From Bacteroidota bacterium (GTDB lineage: Bacteria > Bacteroidota > Bacteroidia > B-17B0 > Aurantibacillaceae): 64,000 nt of DNA. The DNA lies in contig JAJNDK010000004.1 of the NCBI GenBank assembly GCA_021156365.1, forward strand, positions 319,137 through 383,136, written 5' to 3'. Positions 1-8,836 of the stretch are shown here, in pieces (the first letter of the stretch is position 1; every line of letters begins with the position of its first letter). The notes beneath the pieces are model-generated. The model was not told the origin of the DNA and did no database searches. It saw only the letters and a list, made by a program, of their open reading frames with translations. A program made the translations under genes and the position numbers.

Positions 1-1
1 A

Positions 2-397
2 AGCCTGGAGAATATCGATACCGAACGCTATTTTGCTGTACTTCACTACATTCAGAGCAATGATGGCTGTTGCTGCCAGCAAAATATCTGTAACAACCTC
101 GCAATTGATAAAACAGCGATGGTAAAGATCCTTGATGTACTCACCAAAACAGGGTTTATTGAACGCAAGATCAACCCGAAAGACAGGAGGGAGCATTTCA
201 TCCATTTGTCGGTGAAGGGAAAAAAACAAACCAAAGAAATAACAAAGGCCTTCGAAAAAATTGACGAACAGATGTTTTCGGGTATTTCCGACAAGGAGAT
301 AAAAACATTTATGTCGGTTTTGTCCAAGGCTTCGGGAAATCTGAAAGAGATGCCTTCTAACGACCTGTTCTTTAACTATAAGAAAACGAAGAAATAA
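2..397 (+). CDS. MarR-family transcriptional regulator (5' end outside window)
   Basis: Winged-helix DNA-binding regulator, truncated by the window edge: the reading frame is open from base 2 and the real start lies upstream. What is visible is the core of the fold: a recognition-helix region (LAIDKTAMVKILDVL) followed by the MarR wing signature (INPKDRREHFIHLS), then the C-terminal dimerisation helices. Members usually repress a neighbouring operon and release it on binding small aromatic or toxic ligands. It sits 34 nt upstream of a complete RND efflux operon in the same direction, so the likely job is ligand-responsive control of that pump. Family assignment is strong; the ligand is unknown. 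Confidence 0.85.
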   Translation, partial: SLENIDTERYFAVLHYIQSNDGCCCQQNICNNLAIDKTAMVKILDVLTKTGFIERKINPKDRREHFIHLSVKGKKQTKEITKAFEKIDEQMFSGISDKEIKTFMSVLSKASGNLKEMPSNDLFFNYKKTKK

Positions 398-431
398 GAA
401 ACCGCCTCCGCAGGGCTTCTGCGGCTCAACT

Positions 432-1493
432 ATGAAAAAAATTCCAAACTGGATCATTATCCTGCTTGTGCTGGGAGCCCTGATCGCTGTAAAATTCCTG
501 TTCCTCAATAAGAAAGATGAGCAGGCCGGCCCTGCAGGGAAAGGTAAAAATGCCGGACCTGTCTCTGTGAATTATGTTATTGCAAGGAAAATGGCGCTTG
601 CCGACAGGGTGTATACCACCGGCAGGGTCGGTGCTTTTAACGAGATCGACATCACACCCGAAACAGCAGGAAAAGTGACGGCTATTTATTTCAAAGAAGG
701 GGAAAATGTCAGCGCAGGAGCAGATATCCTGCGGATCAACGATGCAGACCTGCAGGCACAATTGCAAAAAAGTAAAATACAGGTGAAGCTGGCCGAACAA
801 ATGCTGGAACGTTTAGCCAAATTGAAAACTATTAATGGCGTGAGCCAGGAAGAATACGATATCCAGGAAAATCAGCTGAATACGCTGAAAGCAGATCAGT
901 CATTGATCCTCGCGCAGCTGGCTAAAACAACGATCAAAGCACCTTTCAGCGGGATGATCGGTCTGAAGAATATAAGCCTCGGATCGTATGTGAGCCCTTC
1001 GCAGGTAGTTGCATCGCTTGTGCAGGTAAAACCCTTGTTCCTCGAATTCTCTCTACCGGAAAAATACAGCGCTTTACTGAAAAAAGGCGATAAAGTTTCG
1101 TTTTCCTACCAGGATGGCAAAGAGCTGGATGCAACGATCTATGCTTTCGAACCGAAGATCGACGAAGCTACAAAGACCCTGAGAGCACGTGCGAAATACG
1201 AAGGCGCAGACAATTTTTACCCGGGCAGCTTTGTGAAAGTATTCGTGAACATCGGTGAAGGAACGAGCTCTATTATGATCCCTACACAAAGTGTGATCCC
1301 TATATTGAAAGGAGAAAAAGTGTTTGTGGCAAAAGACGGTGTGGCGAAGGAAGTAAAAGTGATCACGGGGATCCGGACAGAAGATATGATCCAGGTAACA
1401 GAAGGTATACAGGAAGGTGATACAGTGTTAACAACAGGATTGCTGGCAGTAAAAAAAGAGTCGAAATTAAAACTGATCAAGGCAAACAAATAA
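432..1493 (+). CDS. RND efflux periplasmic adaptor subunit
   Basis: Membrane fusion protein (AcrA/MexA/HlyD type, 353 aa) linking an inner-membrane RND pump to an outer-membrane channel. An N-terminal hydrophobic anchor covers residues 7-25; there is no lipobox, so it is probably anchored by this helix. A barrel-sandwich (lipoyl-like) half-motif follows at about 65-105 (ITPETAGKVTAIYFKEGENV), then a short alpha-hairpin (about 110-165), the second lipoyl half (TIKAPFSGMIGLKNISLGSY), a beta-barrel domain and a membrane-proximal domain. The stop codon is 1 nt from the pump start, so the two are co-translated. Substrate cannot be told from sequence. It is first in the tripartite operon after the MarR-type gene. 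Confidence 0.93.
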   Translation: MKKIPNWIIILLVLGALIAVKFLFLNKKDEQAGPAGKGKNAGPVSVNYVIARKMALADRVYTTGRVGAFNEIDITPETAGKVTAIYFKEGENVSAGADILRINDADLQAQLQKSKIQVKLAEQMLERLAKLKTINGVSQEEYDIQENQLNTLKADQSLILAQLAKTTIKAPFSGMIGLKNISLGSYVSPSQVVASLVQVKPLFLEFSLPEKYSALLKKGDKVSFSYQDGKELDATIYAFEPKIDEATKTLRARAKYEGADNFYPGSFVKVFVNIGEGTSSIMIPTQSVIPILKGEKVFVAKDGVAKEVKVITGIRTEDMIQVTEGIQEGDTVLTTGLLAVKKESKLKLIKANK

Positions 1494-1494
1494 T

Positions 1495-4400
1495 ATGGAT
1501 ATAGCGTCATTAAGTGTAAAAAGGCCGGTGCTCGCCACGGTGATGTCTTTCATCATTGTGTTGTTTGGGGTGATCGGCTATACCTTCCTCGGAGTGCGGG
1601 AGTATCCGTCCGTGGATCCACCGGTGATCACCGTGAGAACGAGTTATGCCGGTGCCAATGCGGATATCATACAGTCGCAGATCACAGAGCCCCTGGAGAA
1701 AGCGATCAATGGTATTGACGGGATCCGTACTATTTCATCTTCTTCCAACCAGGGAACCAGCTCGATCACCGTAGAATTTAACCTGAGCTCCAACCTGGAA
1801 GCAGCGGCCAATGATGTGCGCGACAAGACCTCCCAGGCCGTGAAACAGCTTCCGCAGGATATCGATGCACCACCTGTAGTTTCAAAAGCAGATGCCAACA
1901 GCGATCCGATCATTTCCATGACATTGGTGAGCAATACCCGTTCCCTCCTGGAAGTGAGCGATTATGCGGAGAATGTGATCGCACAGAACCTACAGACTAT
2001 TTCCGGTGTGAGTGCAGTGCAGATCTGGGGACAACGCAAGTATTCTATGCGGATCCGTCTGGAGCCGAAGAAACTGGCTGCATACAGCCTCACTCCATTA
2101 GACATCAAACAGGCCCTGGACAAAGAAAACGTAGAGCTTCCCTCCGGGAAAATTACAGGAAATGCAACTGAGCTTACGGTGAATACGATCGGACGACTCA
2201 GCACCGTGCCGGAGTTTGAAATGATGATCGTAAAAGAAGAAGGGTCCAATATTGTGCATCTGAAAGATGTGGCAAAAGTGGAGCTCGGTCCTGAGAATGA
2301 AGAAACAGTTTTAAAAGAATCGGGTGTACCGATGGTGGGGATTGCACTTGTTCCGCAGCCGGGAGCTAATTATATTGATATTTCCGATGAATTTTATAAA
2401 CGCTTCGAACAATTAAAAAAGGAATTACCCAAAGACTATACGGTGAAGATCGCACTCGACAATACGCGCTTCATCAAAAAATCGATCACCGAAGTAAAAG
2501 AAACATTGCTTATCGCAATTATACTCGTGATCCTGATCATTTATTTGTTCTTCCGAGACTGGCTTGTTGCATTCCGGCCGTTGATCGACATTCCCGTTTC
2601 GCTGATCGGTGCTTTTTTCATTATGTACATCATGGGCTATTCCATCAATGTACTCACACTTTTGGCTATTGTACTTGCAACCGGGTTGGTGGTAGATGAT
2701 GGTATTGTGGTAACGGAAAATATTTTCAAGAAGCTGGAAAAAGGGATGAAGCCCAATGAAGCGGCTATTGAAGGTACGCGGGAGATCTATATGGCGGTTA
2801 TTTCTACCTCGCTTACACTCGCAGCTGTATTTATGCCCGTGTTGTTCCTTGAGGGCTTTGTCGGACGTTTGTTCCGTGAGTTCGGTGTGGTGATCGCCGG
2901 ATCGGTTTTGATCTCCGCTTTTGTGTCCCTCACGCTTACGCCTATGCTGAATGCGAAACTGGTTCGTAAGGATCATACCAAGAGAAGCCGCTTCTATACC
3001 TGGACAGAACCTTTCTTTGTAGGTATGGACAATTGGTTCCGTAATTCTGTCACACGGTTTTTGCAAAAAAGATGGTGGGCGATCGTGATATTAGTTGGTT
3101 CTGTTATCGTTATGTTTTTCTTCGGAAGTATGTTGCAATCGGAATTATCTCCACTGGAAGACCGGAACTGGCTGCGGATGACAGCTACCATGCCGGAAGG
3201 GACTTCGTATGAGCAAACGGATGCTTTGATGGATCGTGTATCGACTTTTGTTACCGACTCTGTTCCTGAAAAAAATGTATGCCTTACCGTTACCGCGCCT
3301 GGGTTTTCAGGTTCGGGAGCGGTGAATACAGGTTTCGTTCGTTTATCCTTGCTGGAAGCAGAAGACCGGGAACGTTCGCAGCAGGAAATTGCGGCGTATA
3401 TTTCTAAAAACCTTTCACGTTTCCCGGAAGGAAAAGTTTTTGTGATCCAGGAGCAATCGATCTCTTCGGGTGGCGGGCCCAAAGGAACATTGCCTGTACA
3501 ATTTGTACTGGAGGTAAATGATTTTAAAAAACTGCGCGACAAGCTTCCCAAATTCCTGGAGGAAGCAAACAAGAGTCCTGTATTCCAGGGAGTGGATGCC
3601 AACCTGAAATTCAATAAACCGGAACTGGTAGTAGAGATCGACAGGGCAAAAGCGAAGGTATTAGGGCTGTCTATTGCAGATGTAGCACAGACACTGCAGC
3701 TTGCTTTAAGCGGGCAGCGGTTCAGTTATTACATCATGGGCGATAAACAATACCAGGTAATAGGACAGGTAGATAGAGCCAATCGGGATGATCCTTCCGA
3801 CATTGGCGCTTTGTTCGTTCGCAACAACAAAGGCGAGATGATCCAGCTCGACAATATCATTAAGGTAACGGAAAGAAGCAGCCCGCCGCAATTGTATCAC
3901 TACAACCGCTATCAGTCTGCCACCGTTTCTGCAGGACTCGCTCCCGGAAAAACGATCGGAGACGGGATCAAGGAAATGGAGCGTATAGCCGATAAACTAC
4001 TGGACGATACATTTACTACTGCGCTTACAGGTGCCTCGAGGGATTATGCGGAAAGCTCGTCCAATATTCTTTTTGCACTTTTACTGGCGATCCTGCTTAT
4101 CTACTTATTGCTTGCAGCGCAATTCGAAAGTTTTGTAGAACCCCTGATCGTTATGTTTACGGTACCAACTGCAGGAGCAGGGGCGATCTTTGCACTCTGG
4201 TATTTTAATCAAACATTGAATATCTTCAGTGAGATCGGGATGATCATGCTCATTGGGCTTGTAACGAAGAATGGGATCCTCATCATCGAATTTACCAATC
4301 AGCTCCGCGAAAAAGGAATGAAAGTGCGGGAGGCCCTGATCGAAGCCGCAACTGCACGTCTCCGACCGATCCTCATGACCAGCCTTGCAACGATCCTTGG

Positions 4401-4572
4401 TGCTATGCCTATTGCATTGGCATTGGGTGCCGGTTCGAAGAGCCGTATGGGAATGGGGATCGTGATCGTGGGAGGTTTGTTGGTTTCCATGGTGCTTACT
4501 TTGTATGTTATCCCGGCTATTTATTCATTTTTAGTAAGAGACAAAAAACAGGAGGTGAAGCATGAACACTAA
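1495..4572 (+). CDS. RND efflux transporter permease (AcrB/MexB-like)
   Basis: Proton-driven inner-membrane pump of 1025 aa, the usual length for the HAE1 family. The N terminus (SLSVKRPVLATVMSFIIVLF) is the classic first helix; large periplasmic loops follow helices 1 and 7. Helix 4 carries the Asp pair of the proton relay (ATGLVVDDGIVVTENIF) and helices 10-12 show the second half repeat (LIGLVTKNGILIIEF; RLRPILMTSLATILGAMPIA). Drug export is the usual role, but lipid or siderophore export is also known in the family. It starts 1 nt after the adaptor stop and overlaps the TolC-like gene by 11 nt, so all three genes are translated as one unit. No frameshift or missing motif was noticed. Confidence 0.97.
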   Translation: MDIASLSVKRPVLATVMSFIIVLFGVIGYTFLGVREYPSVDPPVITVRTSYAGANADIIQSQITEPLEKAINGIDGIRTISSSSNQGTSSITVEFNLSSNLEAAANDVRDKTSQAVKQLPQDIDAPPVVSKADANSDPIISMTLVSNTRSLLEVSDYAENVIAQNLQTISGVSAVQIWGQRKYSMRIRLEPKKLAAYSLTPLDIKQALDKENVELPSGKITGNATELTVNTIGRLSTVPEFEMMIVKEEGSNIVHLKDVAKVELGPENEETVLKESGVPMVGIALVPQPGANYIDISDEFYKRFEQLKKELPKDYTVKIALDNTRFIKKSITEVKETLLIAIILVILIIYLFFRDWLVAFRPLIDIPVSLIGAFFIMYIMGYSINVLTLLAIVLATGLVVDDGIVVTENIFKKLEKGMKPNEAAIEGTREIYMAVISTSLTLAAVFMPVLFLEGFVGRLFREFGVVIAGSVLISAFVSLTLTPMLNAKLVRKDHTKRSRFYTWTEPFFVGMDNWFRNSVTRFLQKRWWAIVILVGSVIVMFFFGSMLQSELSPLEDRNWLRMTATMPEGTSYEQTDALMDRVSTFVTDSVPEKNVCLTVTAPGFSGSGAVNTGFVRLSLLEAEDRERSQQEIAAYISKNLSRFPEGKVFVIQEQSISSGGGPKGTLPVQFVLEVNDFKKLRDKLPKFLEEANKSPVFQGVDANLKFNKPELVVEIDRAKAKVLGLSIADVAQTLQLALSGQRFSYYIMGDKQYQVIGQVDRANRDDPSDIGALFVRNNKGEMIQLDNIIKVTERSSPPQLYHYNRYQSATVSAGLAPGKTIGDGIKEMERIADKLLDDTFTTALTGASRDYAESSSNILFALLLAILLIYLLLAAQFESFVEPLIVMFTVPTAGAGAIFALWYFNQTLNIFSEIGMIMLIGLVTKNGILIIEFTNQLREKGMKVREALIEAATARLRPILMTSLATILGAMPIALALGAGSKSRMGMGIVIVGGLLVSMVLTLYVIPAIYSFLVRDKKQEVKHEH

Positions 4573-5875
4573 ACACACGTTGTACAAAGGAATGGTGTTG
4601 ATCCTGCTGCTTTTTGTGCAGGTATTTGCATCGGCGCAGGAGTTGCTGACGGTAGAGAACGCTATTAAAACGAGCCTGGAAAAGAACTATGAGGTGCTGA
4701 TCGCTAAGAACGAAGCAGAGATCACGAAAAAGCAAAACAACATCGGCAATGCAGGCATGTCGCCACAGGTAAGCCTGAACGGAGCCTATAATTTCTCGAA
4801 CGTAAATTCGCACCAGGAATTTAATACCGGCGCTGTGCAGGACAGGAACGGTGCGCAGGGCAACAACCTTGCTGCTTCGGTGAATGTGGCCTGGACTGTT
4901 TTCGACGGAATGAAAATGTTTGCGATCAAAAAACGTCTGGACCTTACGGAGGATCTTGGCACCCTGCAATTGAAACAGCAGATGGAGCAAACGGTTTACG
5001 ACATAATCCTTGCGTATTACGATGTGGTTCGTATAAATGCGCTGATAACAGCATCCAAACAAAACCTGGCCGCATATGAGGAACGCAGCAGGATCGCAAA
5101 ACTGAAGCTCACGATCGGCTCCGATTCGAAAGTAGAGCAATTGCTGGCACAATCGGATGAGAATGGAGCCAGGAGCGAACTGATGCAGCTTGAATTACAA
5201 TTGCTGACTGCAAAAGCTACCCTCAATAACCTGCTGGTTCGCCCGGTGGATACAGAGTTTGAAGCAAAGGACAGTATTGTTATTGCATATAAACCTGCAC
5301 CGGATGAGTTGAAGAAAACGCAAAGCAACAGCTCTTTCCTGATCTCGAAACAAAATGAATTAATAGCGGAGCAGACGATCAAAGAAGCCCGCTCAGCCAA
5401 TCTTCCTTTTGTGCAATTGAACGGAGCGTATAACTTCACACGTAACCAAAGCCAGGCAGGGATCGTTTTCCTGAACCGCCAGCAGGGATTGAATGCGGGA
5501 CTTACGGCCAGCTGGTTGTTGTTTAACGGGAATAAAAACAAAAGACTGATCGAAGAACGGCAAATACGATTGATGAGCCAAAAGTACAATACAAGCTGGG
5601 TGCAGCAGCAGGTAGATGGAGTTGTTTATATTAATTACCAGAGCTTCCTGACGAATCAGCGCATACTCGATCTCGAAACGCAAAATATCAAAGATTCCAA
5701 AGACCTGCTTTTTGTAGCTATGGAACGGTACAAGATCGGGAAATCGGATCTTCTCACTACTATACTGACACAGCAGGCGGTGGAAGATGCACAAACCCGT
5801 TATATCAATGCTTTGTACAACACCAAAAAAGCAGAGACCGAATTGTTATTATCGAACGGGCAATTGATTAAATAG
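4562..5875 (+). CDS. TolC-family outer-membrane efflux channel
   Basis: Outer-membrane factor of 437 aa with a signal peptide (MVLILLLFVQVFASAQ, cleavage near residue 26). The body has the two-fold TolC repeat: long Gln/Glu/Lys-rich coiled helices alternating with short beta strands, for example VSLNGAYNFSN in the first half and VQLNGAYNFTRNQ in the second. It completes the tripartite pump by forming the exit duct through periplasm and outer membrane. The start codon lies inside the 3' end of the pump gene (11-nt overlap), which suggests translational coupling. The ATG follows the pump's GGAGGTGAAGC, a good Shine-Dalgarno-like run for a group that mostly lacks one. Confidence 0.94.
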   Translation: MNTKHTLYKGMVLILLLFVQVFASAQELLTVENAIKTSLEKNYEVLIAKNEAEITKKQNNIGNAGMSPQVSLNGAYNFSNVNSHQEFNTGAVQDRNGAQGNNLAASVNVAWTVFDGMKMFAIKKRLDLTEDLGTLQLKQQMEQTVYDIILAYYDVVRINALITASKQNLAAYEERSRIAKLKLTIGSDSKVEQLLAQSDENGARSELMQLELQLLTAKATLNNLLVRPVDTEFEAKDSIVIAYKPAPDELKKTQSNSSFLISKQNELIAEQTIKEARSANLPFVQLNGAYNFTRNQSQAGIVFLNRQQGLNAGLTASWLLFNGNKNKRLIEERQIRLMSQKYNTSWVQQQVDGVVYINYQSFLTNQRILDLETQNIKDSKDLLFVAMERYKIGKSDLLTTILTQQAVEDAQTRYINALYNTKKAETELLLSNGQLIK

Positions 5876-5907
5876 TGCAATAGAATCCACGTCTGGCTGC
5901 TCAACTC

Positions 5908-6270
5908 TTACTGTGGGAAAATATACAGCCAGATCACCCGGGAGAGCTTAAAATTCCACATGGCAAACACAAGAATGGTTGTAGCTACCACACCTACTAA
6001 TGCAAAAGGAGACAGATTGCTACACAAGAAACTTGCTGTAAGAAAAGCAAGGATCCCCTGGAACACCCCCAGTCCGTAGCTGAGGTACATGGCGCCGAGG
6101 AAATAGCCGGGCTCTCTTTCGAAGAAATAGCCGCAATCCGGACACTTTTCATGCATTTCCGGAATCCCTACGGAAAAAATGGATCTTTTTTTGAAGACAT
6201 CACCGGCACCACAATTCGGACATTTTTGATGTACGATCGCTTTCAGATTATTATAAACAGAAGTTTTCAT
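5908..6270 (-). CDS. DUF983 zinc-ribbon membrane protein
   Basis: Small membrane protein (120 aa) of the DUF983 family, whose function is not known. Two CxxC knuckles (CPNCGAG near residue 18 and CPDCGYF near residue 43) form a predicted cytoplasmic zinc ribbon, followed by a motif FEREPGYFLGAMYLSYGLG and two transmembrane helices. The family is common in Bacteroidota and Alphaproteobacteria. It converges with the TolC-like gene (32 nt between stops) and is divergent from the AraC-type regulator. A -7 box (TACCTTTG, 6287-6294 minus) lies 16 nt upstream of the ATG. Family call is firm, role unknown. Confidence 0.88.
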   Translation of the reverse strand: MKTSVYNNLKAIVHQKCPNCGAGDVFKKRSIFSVGIPEMHEKCPDCGYFFEREPGYFLGAMYLSYGLGVFQGILAFLTASFLCSNLSPFALVGVVATTILVFAMWNFKLSRVIWLYIFPQ

Positions 6271-6286
6271 GTTTTTTTTCTTATAT

Positions 6287-6294
6287 CAAAGGTA
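6287..6294 (-). promoter_or_regulatory. Bacteroidota -7 box of the DUF983 gene
   Basis: TACCTTTG on the minus strand matches TAnnTTTG exactly. It lies 16 nt before the start codon at 6270. No convincing -33 TTTG was seen. Confidence 0.55.
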
Positions 6295-6361
6295 GCCCTG
6301 TTATGAAGAGGTATACATGTGTAATACACTCATTGAACAGGACAATTCGGACATTTTTTTG

Positions 6362-6369
6362 TATCTTTA
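6362..6369 (+). promoter_or_regulatory. -7 box of the AraC-type regulator gene
   Basis: TATCTTTA matches TAnnTTTG at 7 of 8 bases. It lies only 4 nt before the ATG at 6374, so a leaderless transcript is likely. It also argues against a start at the in-frame ATG at 6317. Confidence 0.5.
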
Positions 6370-6373
6370 CTTT

Positions 6374-7264
6374 ATGAAGAAGAAGCAACTTCCGGTACTA
6401 CAGATCGAACAATTCGATCATGCGCACGGTTCTTTTCAAAAGAGCGATCATGATTTTTATGCTAATACGATCCCGCTTCATTTAAAACATCATCACTTCA
6501 TCCACACCCCGCACAAGCATGATTTTTTCCTGTGCATGATCTTTACCGGGGGCAAAGGAACGCATGAGATCGATTTCAGTTCTTATCCTGTTCGGCCAGG
6601 CTCCGTATTCATGATGAGTCCCGGGCAAACACACAACTGGAAACTGTCGGATGATATTGACGGATACATTTTTTTTCACACACGGGAATTCTATGAATTG
6701 AATTTTTCGGCAGACAGCCTGCAAAACTTTCCATTTTTCGGATCGGTACATGCAGTTCCTTTTATACAGGCTAACAAAAAACAGGCGGAAGATATTTCCG
6801 GAGCGTTTAGGGAAATACTTCACGAGTTTGAAGCGAACAAATCGTTAAAGCAACAACGTCTGCAGACACTCATCCGCTTGTTGTATATCGATCTGAGCAG
6901 GATCTATCCGGCAGAAGCGACAGTTCCGGAAAGCCCGTCTTATCGGATACAGATCAGGACGATAGAAGCATTGATCGACAAGTATTACAAGACCAAAAAA
7001 TTTCCAAAGGAATACGCAGTACTGATGCACATGAGTGAAAAGCACCTGAACAGGATCTGTAAAAGCACACTGAATAAAACAACAACAGAGTTGATCGCAG
7101 ACAGAATCGTCCTCGAAGCAAAACGTCTGTTGGCCCAGACACAATTAAAAGTATCAGAAGTAGCGCTGGAATTGGGATATGAAGATGCGTCCTATTTCGT
7201 TCGGTTCTTCCGCAAAAACAGTAGCGAAACGCCGGCGCAATTCATGAAGAGATACAGAAGCTGA
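6374..7264 (+). CDS. AraC-family transcriptional regulator
   Basis: One-component regulator (296 aa) with an N-terminal cupin-like ligand domain and a C-terminal AraC double helix-turn-helix. The cupin part shows a histidine-rich stretch (HLKHHHFIHTPHKHDFF) followed by VRPGSVFMMSPGQTHNW, a normal effector-pocket signature. The C-terminal 100 residues contain the first HTH (MSEKHLNRICKS) and the second (KVSEVALELGYEDASYFVRF) with the family's closing FRKNSSETPAQFM. An in-frame ATG exists 57 nt upstream at 6317, but a promoter-like TATCTTTA at 6362-6369 lies between, so 6374 is preferred. Target genes are unknown; the divergent DUF983 gene is a candidate. Confidence 0.93.
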   Translation: MKKKQLPVLQIEQFDHAHGSFQKSDHDFYANTIPLHLKHHHFIHTPHKHDFFLCMIFTGGKGTHEIDFSSYPVRPGSVFMMSPGQTHNWKLSDDIDGYIFFHTREFYELNFSADSLQNFPFFGSVHAVPFIQANKKQAEDISGAFREILHEFEANKSLKQQRLQTLIRLLYIDLSRIYPAEATVPESPSYRIQIRTIEALIDKYYKTKKFPKEYAVLMHMSEKHLNRICKSTLNKTTTELIADRIVLEAKRLLAQTQLKVSEVALELGYEDASYFVRFFRKNSSETPAQFMKRYRS

Positions 7265-7305
7265 TCTTTTTAAATGATCCGGAGATTTTGTTGAGAATAT
7301 TATAG

Positions 7306-7434
7306 CATTCAACCCCTTCAGGGTTGTGGAAGCATTCAGTATGTAGATTGTTATTCAAATTCAAGCCCTTTAGGCTTGGATTATCGAGAACCCCTGAATT
7401 TTGTTCTCTGCCTGAACCCTGAAGGGGTTGAATG
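7306..7434. repeat. Nested inverted-repeat element in a convergent gap
   Basis: A perfect 20-nt inverted repeat (left arm CATTCAACCCCTTCAGGGTT at 7306-7325, right arm at 7415-7434) encloses two smaller hairpins: CAAGCC-CTTTA-GGCTTG (about 7362-7378) and GAGAAC...GTTCTC (about 7386-7409). Each outer arm is itself a weak hairpin (AACCC...GGGTT). It fills the gap between the converging AraC-type and GSCFA genes, so it could end transcription from both sides. No coding sequence is credible here. Confidence 0.8.
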
Positions 7435-7443
7435 TATTTCGAT

Positions 7444-8418
7444 TCAGACCGTAAAGTGCTTTTTCTCTTCACTCAGATCTGTATGTGGGTAACACTTTTC
7501 AAACTCTTCGCATTTCCGGAGATGTGCAGCTTTGAATTTTTTATGAGAATCAGAGTCCGGATTAAAAGCTTTGTGTGCTGCAGCTTTCAGGATCAGCTCA
7601 AGATCGGCAGTATATGTTTTACTTTCTGCTGAAAAAGACGTTTCCATTAATCGTTCCCAGACATACTGAATAGCGAGCCTGTTGGGATGCACAAAATCTT
7701 CTTCAAAAAAGCGGTAATCCCTCAGTTCGTCATTTACGATCTCGTAGGCAGGGAAGTAAACAGTGTCTATAAATGTATTGGTCAGCTCGTGAACGGCCTG
7801 TAAAAGAACGGCTTTGCTGAGGTTGTTCTCCGCTACACCATCCCGGATATACCGTACCGGGCTAACAGTAAACACAATGGTAATCGAAGGATTGATCGTT
7901 TTTATTTTTTCAATAAAGGCAGTGTATGTTTCAATAATTTTTTCTTTGTTCAACAGGATCTTTTGAAATTCTTTCTGCGGCACCTTATGACAATTCCCGA
8001 CGGTGATACCGGAAGAAAGATGCTTATATGTATAAGCAGAGCCGAATGTGATAAAAATGAAATCACTTTCTTTTAAAGCTTTGTGGCCTTTTTCAATATT
8101 GTCGTTTATACTGTCGAGGCATTGTTGCTTATCCTGGGAAGAAAATCGGCTATGATGCTGAAAGCTGTTCCAGCGATCCTCTGCGAAAAAGAGATCCGCT
8201 TCCGAATACAAATCCCTGTTCAGGCAATCACCCAGTGAAATAGCTATGCTGGCAGGGTTGTACAGGATCCCATGCGTATTACTTTCCGCGCGGAATTTAT
8301 AATTATGAAATAACCTGGCTATATTTTCGGAGAAGCACGAACCGGCAAAGAACAGTTTCGAATCCGGGCGGACCTGTTTTTTAAAAGGCGGTATATCGAA
8401 TTGAAGCTTAAATTCCAT
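7444..8418 (-). CDS. GSCFA domain protein
   Basis: A 324-aa protein of the GSCFA family, named for the motif seen here as GSCFSENIA (residues 26-34), which resembles the nucleophile block of SGNH/GDSL hydrolases. A second conserved stretch is FITFGSAYTYKH and a third is DFVHPNRLAIQYVWERL, where the Asp and His could complete a Ser-His-Asp type site. No signal peptide, so cytoplasmic. The substrate of the family is not established. Its start overlaps the end of tsaE by 11 nt, so it is the last gene of a coupled EVE-tsaE-GSCFA unit. Family membership is strong; enzymatic activity is inferred from the SGNH-like motifs only. Confidence 0.88.
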   Translation of the reverse strand: MEFKLQFDIPPFKKQVRPDSKLFFAGSCFSENIARLFHNYKFRAESNTHGILYNPASIAISLGDCLNRDLYSEADLFFAEDRWNSFQHHSRFSSQDKQQCLDSINDNIEKGHKALKESDFIFITFGSAYTYKHLSSGITVGNCHKVPQKEFQKILLNKEKIIETYTAFIEKIKTINPSITIVFTVSPVRYIRDGVAENNLSKAVLLQAVHELTNTFIDTVYFPAYEIVNDELRDYRFFEEDFVHPNRLAIQYVWERLMETSFSAESKTYTADLELILKAAAHKAFNPDSDSHKKFKAAHLRKCEEFEKCYPHTDLSEEKKHFTV

Positions 8419-8836
8419 GACTGATCCGCTGTGCTTTAATATGACGTGTTTCGTTCTCTGTAAGTATCTCCACTTCTACATAGCTTTGTGGCAAAAGCGG
8501 TCTGGCCAATTCCGGCCACTCTATAAAACAATAATGCCCGCTGTTCACATATTCTTCAAATCCCAAATCGAGACATTCTTCAGTGCTTTTCAGCCGATAC
8601 AGATCAAAATGATAGATAAGCTCCTTTTCACCTTTATATTCATTCACAATGGAGTAGGTAGGGCTGCTCATGCCATCTGTAATACCTAATGTGAGACAGA
8701 GCTCTTTGATAAATGTAGTTTTTCCCGCACCCATTTGCCCGTTCAGCAGGAACACTTTTTCGTTTGGAAACGTATTCAATAACAGCTGTGCCGCTGACTG
8801 CAGTTCATTGATATGGTTGACAGTAACATCGTACAT
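8408..8836 (-). CDS. tsaE: TsaE, ATPase subunit of the tRNA t6A synthase
   Basis: Small P-loop ATPase (142 aa) that works with TsaB and TsaD to add threonylcarbamoyl to A37 of ANN-decoding tRNAs. The Walker A motif is GQMGAGKTT at residues 33-41; further family motifs are SSPTYSIVNEY, YHFDLYRL and FIEWPE. Length and motif order are typical. Its ATG shares one base with the stop codon of the upstream EVE gene and its end overlaps GSCFA by 11 nt, so three genes are translated as a chain. The tsaB and tsaD partners are not in this window. Confidence 0.95.
   Translation of the reverse strand: MYDVTVNHINELQSAAQLLLNTFPNEKVFLLNGQMGAGKTTFIKELCLTLGITDGMSSPTYSIVNEYKGEKELIYHFDLYRLKSTEECLDLGFEEYVNSGHYCFIEWPELARPLLPQSYVEVEILTENETRHIKAQRISHGI

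Noticed and set aside
2425-3614. Long antisense open frames inside the RND pump gene (about 206-213 codons)
   Set aside because: They lie wholly opposite a strongly conserved gene, show no family motifs, and have the odd composition of reverse-strand shadows.
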